NCBI GenBank assembly: GCA_027924585.1
Contig: BSBM01000964.1
Coordinates: 2,960,001 to 3,024,000 of the forward strand
From: Larix kaempferi
Taxonomy: Eukaryota; Streptophyta; Pinopsida; Pinales; Pinaceae
DNA length: 64,000 bases
Reading direction: 5' to 3'
Positions 34,676 to 46,510 of this stretch are shown here, piece by piece. Made by a program: the position numbers and the translations under genes. Below the pieces are notes generated by a model. It was given only the letters and a program-made list of their open reading frames with translations. It was not told the DNA's origin and made no database searches. Position 1 is the stretch's first letter. Each line of letters opens with the position of its first letter.

Positions 34676-37330
34676 CATCACTCACTCCAAGAAGAGATCT
34701 AAGGTAAGTGTACTTCTCCATCAAAGAAATATCTATCAGAAAGAAATGGATCTATAATGTGAGAAGGATGAGACCTTCCATTCTGAAAATCAGATCTAGT
34801 TCTGCTCGGATCAAGTGGATCTCCAACAAGATCTCTGACAGATCTAAGAGTAGTTATTTCCCATCTAGGAAGAGGAGGATCTACAAGATATAGATATGTA
34901 TCTTAGTCTTCCATTCTCTCATCCTCACTAATAGGTGCTATGTCTTCAAGTTCTTGTGTATTTGGATCTAGCATTCACTCTTCATCATCTTCACTCTCAT
35001 ACTCTGAATCTGAACTGTCATGTGATAACGATTCACTCTCTTGGAGCTCATCAAGCAATGGAGGTGTGGTAGGGAAGCTCTCTTGCTCAACAGGATGAGC
35101 ATCATGTAGAGGCCATTCCTCAAACTCTACACTCCTATCAAGGAATGTTGTCAGAGTAGAAGGATCAAGAAGCTTGTAGTCCTTTTCATTCAATGCATAA
35201 CCCACCATAATGTACTCTCTACTTTGTGGATCTAGGGCTCTCATTTTCTCAGTTGGTATCCTTGCACATGCTCTGGATCAAAACACTCTAATATGAGACA
35301 CATCAGGTTTGTATTCCATCCATGATTCAAAAGGAGTCATATCTTTCAGTCCTTTGTGAGGAACTCTATTATGAATACAGGTGGCATAGTTTATGGCTTC
35401 TGCCCAAAGACTAGGGTGCAACCCTTTCGAATTTAGCATGCAAGTGTCCATCTCTTTCAATGTTATGTTCTTCCTTTCAGAAACACCATTCTCCTATGGT
35501 GTATAAGGAACAATATGTTGCATCTCAATGCCTTCTTCAACACAAAAGGTTTGAAATTCACCGTTTATGTACTCACCTCCATTATCAGTGCAAATGGATT
35601 TGATATTTATATCTGAAAACTTTTCTGTCGAAGACTTGAAAAACTTAGAGAATCCAAATACTTATGACTTTAATCTGAGAAAGTATACCCATATAAATAT
35701 TGAATAATCATCAATAAAATTAAGAATATTCCTTTCCTTGTTCAAAGATAGATTTGAAAATGGCCCTGCAACATCACTATGAATCAGATCTAAAGGTTGA
35801 GAGGATCTCGTTGCCTTCCCCTTCTCAAATTTCTTTTCAGGATGATTTCCCATCAAACAACCATGACAGTTTCCCTTGGAAAACTTGATCTTAGGAAGCC
35901 CTTCAACCATCTCTTGAGTATGCATGTCTTGAAAGTATTTATAGTTGAGATTCCCAAATCTTTCATGCCATAGCCTACTCTCTTCATTTTCATGAGTATG
36001 AAGAGCATACTATTTAGAGAGAGGTAGAAAATGGGAGAACTCATAGAGTTTCAACTTGTGGTTTGCAACACCTTTTACAATGGTAGATACTGATACCATG
36101 TCTTGAATTTCGACCTCATTTGGAGAGAAGATCACCCTCTTGGGATCTCCAGTATGGGTCACCTGGTAGACTGAAATTAGATTTGTAGTGAGTGTGGGGA
36201 CATAGAGGACATCTGAGAAGTACCCATGATCAAGTTTGATTCTTCCAGTACCCTTAGAGGAGACCTCATAATCGTTCCCCAACATAATGGATGGTCCAAT
36301 AGTGGATTCGAAACCAGTGAAGAGATATTTGGAGGATGACATGTGTGATGTTCCTGAATCTATGATGAAAGAGGATTGCGTTGATGCACCTGCCATGAGG
36401 GCATGGTATCTCTCTTTATCCTATGATCTTGATGGTTCAACTTCTTTCTTTCTAGCACATGCAGGTACTAAAAGAATGTTTTTTTCAAGAAGTGAAGCCA
36501 TGAGATCTATGGTCTTCTTCATACATGAATTCTCAAGATGGAATCCTCCATTGTAGTATGTGCATTTGGATTTCCCCTTCTGAGATTACCTGTCTTTATT
36601 AGGATTTGAAACTCCATCTAACTTATTTGGAGCCTCCTTTTTCTTTTTGTCATTCGACCTCCTTCCATAAACTTTTCATTTCCCTTTACCATTCGCTCTT
36701 CTCATCTCAGTGGCTACAAGAGCTGAATCAAATTTGGTTTTTATCACTCCCATGTGCACTAGCTTCTCCTCCTCAAGTCTGAGGGATTGGATGAAGTCTT
36801 CAAGCGAAGGGAACTTCCATATTGGAATGGACAACTTTGTTGACTGGAAGGTCAAAACAAACACTGAATAATCAGGGCCTAACTTCGATAGTATGGAATG
36901 GATGAGTTGTTTTTATTCGTTCTCAATCCCATACCTTTTCAACTGTGAAATCAAGTTCTTGAACTTATTGAGAAACTCAATGATAGTTTCAAAAACTGCT
37001 TGGGCTCAAGGAGATGACCTCATTTTCTAACTTATGACCCTTGAAGTCATCCTTTTGACCAATAATATATTCGAGCTTCTACCAAACCTCCTTTGGAGTC
37101 TTCATATCGATAACATGAAAGTATAGGTCTTTAGAAATGCTAAGTAGTAGTAGTCTTACTGCTTCATCAAGCTTGGCTAAGTACTTGGATTTCTCTACTA
37201 CACTAGTGGGATAAACTGCAGATCCATTCACCACTATAGAAACGCTCTTAGACTTCAAGAAGATGTCCATATTTTCCTTCCATTCGAAGAAGTTGAATGA
37301 ATTCAACTTGAGATCCATGACACTAAACAA
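34676..37330 (-). pseudogene. gag-protease-integrase of Copia element I, RT deleted
   Basis: Gag begins at 37,330 (LNSFNFFEWKENMDIFLKS), with one frameshift before 36,864. The rest lies in one frame: knuckle-like KCTYYNGGFHLENSC, protease IIDSGTSHMSS (near 36,360), the LWHERFGNLNY pre-integrase block, integrase zinc region GCLMGNH, and catalytic positions HSDVAGP, TDNGGEY and P-stop-ENGVSE. An acidic stretch (SDSEYESEDDEE) and the pre-RT block LVGDPLDPSRTRSDF follow. The frame then passes near 34,760 to the final RNase H residues (a HLP-stop-ISSWSE match to element E's HLRSLLGVSDA). All of RT, including YVDD, is absent. In-frame stops include 36,010, 35,662, 35,278 and 34,975. Confidence 0.8.
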
Positions 37331-37583
37331 TTCGAATTTGAAGAGGGGATAGTCCTACAAAACAAATGAGAATTATGAAATGGAGATCTACTGCAATTCG
37401 AATCGAACACTTCCTTAGGACACTAAGCACATGTGAATGGGTCTTTCACACCTGGATAGAACTCACTGGATTTCTCTAGTGAATTCAAGGAAATAGCACT
37501 AGGATTTGCTGTGGAAACCCAGAGGCTTCTGGTGCTTAATGAAAGACAGCTACTCAAAGAATTGTTGCAACTGCTACTATTGC

Positions 37584-40500
37584 TGTCAACACCCAACATT
37601 TTCCAAAAAATTTAAAATTTTTAAAATAGCATATAATCTTATTAATTCCAGTCATTAGCTGTTTGATTGGTTTATGTTATCCGAATTGTAACTGAATTGT
37701 TCTTTTATTATACTTAAATTTAAAGATGAGTTTCCTGTCAGTTACTGATTGTTTTTCTGTTTTGCAACCACAAGGGGGAATTGCCATAACAGACTGGGCT
37801 TACTTAGCTTCTGAGCTAATGCAACAGATTTTCTTTCTCTTACAGATATACAGGTAATGTTCGGGTCGCTGCAAACAAATCTTTAAAGTATTATAAAACA
37901 ATTTGTTGTACCAAATCATTCAATAAAAGTATAAGCATGCTAGCCACGTTATCAAGTGTTTAGAGGTAGAACCCTTCGTATGATCTCCTTATAATATTAC
38001 TGATAGAGAGTTGGAAATTATGAGGTAATATGATAGCTATTTTTCTTGATAATAAATGAATTAAATAACCCTATGGAGTATTTGTCCTTTGATGATATTA
38101 TTGTAATGCAAATACACTTCTTAACTAGCACTGTAGAATACAACTGGGTGACCATACTCAGACTAGTTTTTACTCATCCATTGTTATCGCATCAAGCAAA
38201 GTTTAAAGTTAGAATATATTTTGATTTACAACTTCAATTATAAAGGATCTGGAGTCATCAATATATGCTTTTCTTATTTCTAGCAATTACAAGGTGTACT
38301 GTCGGATACATGTTTCCTCTTAACAATTTAAGGGTTTGTATGGATTGGAAATCTACTCCTATTTCCATGATTGACAATGGAATAGAAACTATAAGCTATC
38401 ATGATTAAACTCATTGGGTATTAAGGATAACAAGAGTCTACTTTTTATCACTAGGAATCTGAGACTATTAAGAGATTGTTATTATACTGTAACTACAAGT
38501 ATCAAGGACTAGAGTATCCTTAGTCCAATTTTTGTGAGTTATATAGCTTGAATTCTACCAGTTAAAGTCACATAAAGAAGGAATGACAAGTCCTATACCA
38601 TCTGTGCAAAGCTATAACAAACGGCATTATAGTAGTGAAATTGTAAACAGCTAAACCCAATATCATTACATTATCTTATAGACTTAAAGAAATGATCTAT
38701 GTCTTGTCACATGAGAATTAGGGTGAATGGCAATATAGTGGTAGTTTTTACAAACAACATATAACTTACTTGAAACCTACCTCCTTATAACTTTTATAAT
38801 AATTATCAAATTCTCTATGTCTAAATAGACTTCAAGACTAAATCTCGAACACTATTGACAATGCATGGTTTTATTGAATATAGGGCAAGGTGTTAATTTT
38901 CACTATACAAAGTTCCAAAGCATTGTTCTAACATGGATAGTGTGGCAGGGAAACTATGGTATTGCGACTATAATGGATATTCAAACTATGATTTTGTTTG
39001 GAAAACAAATAATGGAAATCTCGTTGTAAGACTTTAGCACGTCGACCCACTGCATGAAAATTATTAAAAAGCTATGTGGTTGCTCCAGGGCCACACATTT
39101 GTGATATTAAATCGTTGACTAAACCCTACTTTGTCATTTCTCCCTTTCCTTCGGGCTTGGTCGCTCTGTGAACCCTCCTGGTCCAAGCTTTGCTGATACA
39201 CTGTTGGTAGCAACTTCTATGCTGCTTCAGTTCTTCGTGCTTGTTTACTGCATTGTTTGGGAGTCATTATTTTTTTTTGCTATTGGCAGCTATAAGTTTG
39301 TTGATAACCTAGGTTTTATCCCTTTGCTACCATTACTGAACCTGTCATGGCGTGAGTGTATCATTCGACTTGCTTCTGTCAAGGTTTCCATTGTGGAAGA
39401 CACCCTTTGCTTCTGCCAGCTCATTCTTTTGGTGACAAGGGTAGGGTTTACACTTATTCTGCTCATGGCTATCAAGCCATTTACTGTGTTGGCAACTTCT
39501 TTCCAATCGCTGGTAAGCTACAGAACTACTCCTTCGTTTTCCAATTAAAAGAAATGGGTTTTTATTTATTTTTTAAATAAAATTTGTAACTGATACTATT
39601 ATGTCATTGCAGGTCCTGGCTCCACATAAGGCATGGATGGCATGAGCTTCGGCAGTTGTTTGTTTTACCTGGTAAGCTTGGTTTTCACCATGGCGTTTCC
39701 TCCTTGTTGGTTGTTAGGATGGTTAGGGTTTTGGTTTGAATGAGGCAACTCAGGGATCCCTCAGCTCTGTTCAATCTTTGAACTGTTTGTTTTAACGAGT
39801 TCTTTAATAGGTTTACCCTGTCTTGTGAAAGGAGATTATGGCTTCGGTCAATATTGTAATTGTTTGCCCTTCTTTTGGTATTTAGGGTTTTCTGCAGAAG
39901 AATTATTGTGTATATGAATAGGGGAACAATGACTGTAACCTGCCTGTAGATGAGGTTACGGTCTCGAAATATCGTTCCTTTACTGTACTCTTAATTTGGT
40001 TCAGGGTTTTTACCCAAAGTTTGATAATAAGACTTATTAAAAGTTCTCCTGTATATTTGAGCTTGTTTAACGCATGCATATTTAGGTTCTAATTTTTTTT
40101 TAGTCACTTATATTGTGAACTTGAGCTGCGGCCATAGGTGAAATCGTTGTCTTAAATCTTAGTCTTTATTTTACTTGTAAAATCTTGAATGATAAGGTTC
40201 AATCCGAATTCTACAGTTGTGATTTTGTTTAGTTGCTTATTCTATCATTACGATTATGACTCTGTCGGTAATTGAGAGTCAAGTGAAATATATTACTATA
40301 ATGTTTAAGCTCGATATTGAGCTAAATACTGTTCTGCTATTTCTTTTGTTTTTAAAATAATGACTAGGTTATTTAACTAATGATAAATTCTCTTTTTTTT
40401 TTTTTATAAATTTCTGTTAGGGTTTTGTACATTGATTTATTTGATAGGTAATGACTGGTTAAATTTTAACTAGGGTTTGTACCCTAATATAGATATCCTA

Positions 40501-41618
40501 ACTGTGACTACAATTCTCCTGCAATGATTTTTCACCATGATATAAATACTGTAATTTTTATTGTTATATTTTACTATTGTCTCCTATGATTGTTTATTTA
40601 ATTTTGTAAAACACAGAGTATAAATATTTGGTACATAATTCTTACTTATCTATTCATCAATTATAATTACTAGGTTTATAATTGCAATAATAAATTACTA
40701 CTTAAGTATTACTATTATATTGAATGCATTATAGATACATGATTAGTAATGTAATAATGATATTACTTCTTACTAGGGATGCTGAAAAAACACAGTAACT
40801 CTACCAAATTTAACTACTGCTATTCTGAGATACTAACTTTGGTAACTAATTACTCCTCAGACATATAGAAAATATACACCACATACATCCATTCATACTT
40901 AATAAACATAAGGAAATAAATGGCAGAACCTATTTAAGCTGTGGACAACAACAGCAATGGGAGGTCGTTCCTCCCTACCAACTCCTGGAGAGTGCTCAGA
41001 CAGCAACTTCTCAGGACCCTCGAGCTTGCTCTGGTCTCCCTAGTTGGAACTAGGTGCAGCAAAGTCAATTCTCTCAGCCCAGACAACTGTAATGGAACCA
41101 AGTTACTGCAGCAATCCTCCTAAAACAACTTCCTTACCATATTTCCCTCTCCCTCAATGGATTTCCTGAATAACATTCACTTGAATGAATTCCTCCTGGA
41201 AAGTATTCGAGCACCCAGCTCTGTTCATTAAGTTCTTTTTAAAAGATTGCCTAGGACTTTGTTGGGTTAACTATCATTAATGAGCCACCTGCTCTGATTC
41301 CACTTTCTTGGGGAATCATGACCCCAAATATAGGGAAGTTGCCACCTGCAACTTAGGAAGTGTTTGAGGATGCTGCCACTTGTCTTTTGCCTTTCCACCT
41401 AGTTCCATCCACCAGTTTGACCAGTAACCTCTTTTTAACAGCTCTCCCATACTGTTGTCTCCACAATTTATTTATTAATAATAAAATATTTTGAATTACA
41501 CTCCACTTCTGTTGACTCTGCTGAGTCATCCATCCCTACTTAGCATTAAATTTAACATAATCTCTCAGGAATATAATAAAACAATTACATAATTTTTACA
41601 AAATTGGTGTATGTGACA
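37584..41618 (-). repeat. element H 3' LTR (left copy, 4,035 bp)
   Basis: It matches 46511-50540 along its full length. Near 39,100-39,700 it holds a less AT-rich segment of mixed composition with open frames on the plus strand, flanked by AT-rich DNA. No protein function could be assigned, and both LTR copies show the same pattern. Confidence 0.93.
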
Positions 41619-41633
41619 TACACACCCTCTTAA
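41619..41633 (-). other. polypurine tract region of element H
   Basis: The minus strand reads AAGAGGGTGTGTATA directly before the LTR start TGTCACATAC. Confidence 0.6.
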
Positions 41634-41658
41634 AATGTAACATCGTCCTCGATGTTAC

Positions 41659-44600
41659 TTATTCCTCATCCTCCGCAACCTTCTGGAACAGATTTGGGTA
41701 TGCTTCCCGCATCTTACTTTCCAATTCCCAGGTAGCTTCTTCAAGACTAAGGTGCTTCCATTGCACCTTCAGCTGTACAATTGTGCGGTTCCGCAGAGTA
41801 ATTTCCCTCCTCCCGAGGATACAATCCGGTTCCACTAGAACTTCCCCTTCTGGTTCTACCTGTACAACGTTCCAATCAATCACATGAGTAGCATCATGAA
41901 CATACTTTTTCAGAATAGAAATATGGAAAACATTGTGCACTTTTAAATTTGGTGGTAACGCTAGCTGATAAGCAACTTGACCAATTCTAGATAAAATTTC
42001 AAACAGACCACAGTAACGTGGTGCTAATTTTGCACAACTCCCCAATCTTAGGGAGCTCTTCTTTGGTCTTACCTTTATGAACAGATGCTCACCCACCTAG
42101 AACTCTTTAGGAGTTGTTTTCAAATCTGCTTGGCTCTTTTGTCAATCCTGGGCAATCTTCAAATTCTCCTGCACTTGTTTCACAATCTGTTCCATTTCTT
42201 TTAATAATTCAGGTCCTAACACTAATTTATCTACTGGATTATTCCAGGAGATAGGAGTGTTACATTTACGCCCATACATAATTTCAAAAGGACTGAACTT
42301 AGCTGACGATTGATAGTTGTTATTGTATGCAAATTTTGCTAAATGTAAATAATCCTCCCACTTACCGGGTTGATCCTTAACATACATTCTTAACACATCT
42401 TCCAATACCTGATTAACTCATTCAGTCTATCCGTCTATCTGAGGATGGAAAGAAGTGTTGAAATTCAGTGTTGTGTTTAATCCCTTAAACAAGGATTTCC
42501 AAAAATTCCCTATGAATTTAGGATCCCTGTCTGAAATAATAACCTTTGGTACACCATGTAACCGAAAAATCTGCTTTAGAAATATGTCAGCTATGTTTGC
42601 AACCTTGTAAGTGGTTTTAACAGGAATAAAATGTGCTGCTTTACTTAATTTATCTACTACCACCATAATTGAATCATTCTGATTTTGATTTCTCGGTAAT
42701 CCAGTAATGAAATCTAAGCTGATTATTTCCCACTTCCAACTAGGAATAGACATGGGTTGCAGTAACCCAGCTGGATGTTGATGTTCTGTTTTCACTTGTT
42801 GACAGTCCAAACATCTAGCTATATACTCAGCTACTTCAGATTTTATATTAGGCCAGAAATAATCTTTTCTCAACATGGTGACAGTCTTCTGGTATTCTGG
42901 ATGCCCTGAGTAAGGGGTTTTATGAACTTCATCCAGAATTAGCAATTTAACCTTAGATACATTAGGCACATAGAGTCTATCTTTAAATAATAAAAATCCA
43001 TCTTTATTTAGACTATAACCCTTTATTAAACTTTCTGTAGGTTCTTCTTTAGCTATAGCTTGTAAATTTTGATAAATTTCATCCAATTTTATCCCTTCAG
43101 TCAACTGTTCATTTAAATCAAAGGTATAAGTACTAATAGCTGTTGTAAAATTCAGCTTTGCATTTCTGCTCAAAGCATCAGCCACCTTATTTTCCATTCC
43201 TTTTATGTGCTGAATTTCGAAATCGTATTCACTTAAGAAGGCCAACCATCTTGCTTGCCTTGCATTTAAGTTAGGCTGATCTAAAAGGTATTTTAGAACC
43301 TTATTATCAGTCATTAAAGTGAACTTTCTGCCTATTAAGTGGTGTCGCCACATCTTTAAGGCATGAATAACATCAGCTAGTTCTAAATCATAAGTGGCAT
43401 AATTCTTTTCATGAATCTTTAGCTTCCTGGACTCATAGGCAATTACATACCCATCCTGAGTCAGCACTCCGCCTAGACCGTCATTACAAGCATCGATGCA
43501 AACCACGAAATCCTTATTAGGATCTGCTATTCTTAGAATAGGCGCAGTTGTTAATAAAGTCTTTAATTTCTTAAAGCTTTCTTCACATTTTAAGTTCCAA
43601 TCAAATTTCTTACCTTTCTTTTGCAAGGAAGTGATTGGGTTGGCTATTTTTGAAAAACCTTCTATGAATCTCTGGTAATAACCGGTAATTCCCATGAAGG
43701 ACCTAACATCTGTTACGTCTTTTGGTACTGGCCAATCTTCGATTTCCCGGATCTTTTCAGGGTCATCTGAAATCCCTTCCTTAGTCACTACGTGACCTAA
43801 GTACTGGATTTCATCCCTAAAGAAATCACACTTACTGAACTTCACAAAGAGCTATTTCTCTCGCAGTTCTTGTAAGACTATCCGTAAATGTTCTTTATGT
43901 TCCTCTTCATTTTTAGAATAAATTAAGATGTCATCGATGAATACGACAACAAATTTATCCAAGTATTTATGCATTATGTTATTCATTAGACACATAAAGA
44001 TGGCTGGGGCATTAGTAAGCCCAAATTGCATTACGACAAATTTGTAATGTCCATACCTTGTTCTGAAAGCTGTCTTGAATATGTCTTCTTCTTTAATTCT
44101 CACCTAATGATAACCTGATCTCAGGTCTATCTTAGAGAATACTGTAGCTCCATGTAGCTGATCAAACAGATCATCTATGCGGGGCAACGGATATCCATTT
44201 TTAATTGTCATCTTATTTAGTTGATAGTAATCTATGCAAAGTCGCATAGTTCCGTCCTTCTTTTTAACAAAGATTACTGGTGCTCCCCAAGGGGACACAC
44301 TAGGTCGAATGTATTTCTTATCTATTAGTTCCTTTAACTGTGATTTTAATTAATTAAGCACCAGAATATTCATACAATACGGAGCCTTCGAACTGGGTAC
44401 AACACCTAGTACTAGCTCAATTGTGAAATCCAGTTCCCTCTTGGGAGGTAATCCTGGAATTTCCTCTGGAAAAACATCAGTAAATTCGTTTACTACAGGA
44501 ATATCCTCTATTTTTATTTTACTTATTTCAGACTTACTTGTCTCATCTGTAATAGTTACAGCATAGGCTTTGCACCCTTTCCTGACTACTCTTTTAAGTT

Positions 44601-46350
44601 GTAAGGCAGAAATCTGCCTGATTACAGTTTTCATAGGAATACCCTTAACCGTTACAGGCTGTTCATTATTATTCACACACGTAAAGGTCTTATCAAAACA
44701 GTTTAAAACTACCTTATGCTGTTCTAACCAGTCCATACCAATAAGTATGTCATACAAGCCAAGTGGTAAAACATTTAAGTTAACAGTAGTTTTAAAATCA
44801 TTCATATCTAGAGCACATTCCTTAACATAATAGTTCACCTTCCTTTTTGCCCCAGTGGCTAGTTGTACTAACCAAGAGTTATCAAACCTATCAACAGTTA
44901 GATTGCACTTTTCTACTATCTGCGGTGAAATATAACTAAGGCTAGCACCTGGATCTATTAAAATAGTTACAGGGGTTTTGTTAACCATACCTTCTACTTC
45001 CACCATGGAAGTTTGATAATCAGCTTGGCGGTTCTCCAACGCTGCATTGATTTGGGGCATAGTCCTTGCAAAATCTCCAACAGTCATTTCATCTTGTATA
45101 GTATGAATATTGTTGTTTGGTTTCTTCCGATTTGGGAAAATTGAAGCATAGTGTGGGCCATTGCACTCCTAGCACTTAATAGGCTCCTTCCATTCAAAAT
45201 TCTTAGTGAAATTTCCATGATTGTTACAAGCCTCTTTGTTGCCCTTGAAGTGATTGGAATTATTAGAAGCACCATTTTTGCTTCCCTGGAAGTTCTTACC
45301 ATTAGAATGGTTTCTGTTCTTGTCATTCCTGAACTTTTTCTAGGGTACAAATTCCTTTTTCCTGAACTCAGGCTGATTACTGTTCTTTTTAGCCTTCCAG
45401 TTGGCTATTCCTTCTTTCTTTTTGTTATGTTCAAAACATAAATTAGCCTTTCGCATAGCTTCTTCCATAGTTTTGGGGTTATCATATTTGATTCTGTCCT
45501 TTATATGATATGTCAGGCAGCTGAGAAACCACTGTACTTTAGGTTTCTCTTCAACAAAATATGGTACATATCTTAACAGACTTAAGAACTTACTGTTTAA
45601 GTCATCCATAGTCATGGATCCTAACTTTAACTCATAAAATTCCTTGGCTCTTTCTTCATAGTATTGTTCGGACAGAAATTTCTTTTTGAAATACCTTTTA
45701 AAGGTACTCCAATTGACCTCTTTTTCTTTGATCCCCTTGACCCTTTTCAAATCTTGCCACCATATATCTGCCTTTCCAGAAAGGTTATAGATGGCCATTC
45801 TCACCTTCAGCTGATTTGAATAGTTGTATATCTGAAAATATTTTCGCATCCCGGACAACCAGGACTCTGCCTCTTCTCCTATTTCAGTTTCTCCATTAAA
45901 AGTTGGGGGTTTTATTTTCTTGAACTCCCCAGAAATCTCTTCATAAGGCCTGTACTTTTTCTTTCTGTTATACAACTTAGCCTCACTACTGTCACTAGTA
46001 GTGTAATGGCTTTGTTGTTCCCTTCTTCCTTCAGATGATGAACTGCTATCCAATTTAGCTAGTTTCATCTTTTTAGACCCTTTTTGATGGCTAGCTTCTT
46101 CAGATTCAGATCTTTTGCTTCTCCCTTCAGTCTGAAATTTTTCCATCAAAATTTGATTTAACTGCTCCTGAGTTTTCAAAATCCTTTCATTATCCTTCTT
46201 GACTGATTCCATTTCAGTCTTTAAACTCTTTATAGTCTGCATCAACTCAGAGGAGTGAGTAGTTACCTCCTCTATCACAGGTTCTCTAGACATCTTTCTT
46301 GTCTTAGTGTTTGGAGATTCCTCCTCAGCATATTCTCCTAGCTTCTCCAT
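41659..46350 (-). pseudogene. gag-pol polyprotein of Gypsy element H, stops only
   Basis: One frame of 4,692 bp. Gag (46,350-45,343) has an N-terminal coiled-coil-like charged region, a Ser-rich stretch and the core WWQDLKRVKG and FKRYFKKKFLSEQYYEERAKEF. A degenerate zinc knuckle lies near 45,170 (C-stop-EC). Protease ILIDPGASLSYISP (near 44,965). [33 protein letters not shown], active site FIDDILIYS (near 43,935). RNase H: CIDACNDGLGG, YDLELADVIHAL, MTDNK. Integrase: zinc site with CLDCQQVK, catalytic SLDFITGLP and SDRDPKF. The C-terminal tail ends with EEATWELESKMREAYPNLF. In-frame stops: 45,340, about 45,170, 44,350, 44,104, 43,852, 42,427, 42,418, 42,142 and 42,097. Confidence 0.9.
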
Positions 46351-46492
46351 ACCTGCCTGTTAGTTTCAGAAAATCTGCTCTTTTACATGAAACAAAAATA
46401 CAAGTTAGTACATTATATATATATAATTTTTTTTATTTATTTTTACCGTTCTGCGGAAACTAGTTGGGCCACATCAAGGCCTAGTATTTGAA

Positions 46493-46508
46493 CCATGCAC
46501 TGATACCA
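46493..46508 (-). other. primer-binding site of element H
   Basis: The minus strand reads TGGTATCAGTGCATGG two bases inside the right LTR, a Met-tRNA type PBS with one difference from TGGTATCAGAGC. Confidence 0.85.
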
Positions 46509-46510
46509 CA

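Noticed and set aside
38046-38243. 65-codon ORF in the H LTR, repeated at 46973-47170
   Set aside because: LTR duplicate with no domain or promoter evidence.
39168-39548. 126-codon plus-strand ORF in the H LTR and its copy at 48168-48473
   Set aside because: It appears twice only because it lies in both LTRs; frames shift and start differently in the two copies, with no recognised domain.
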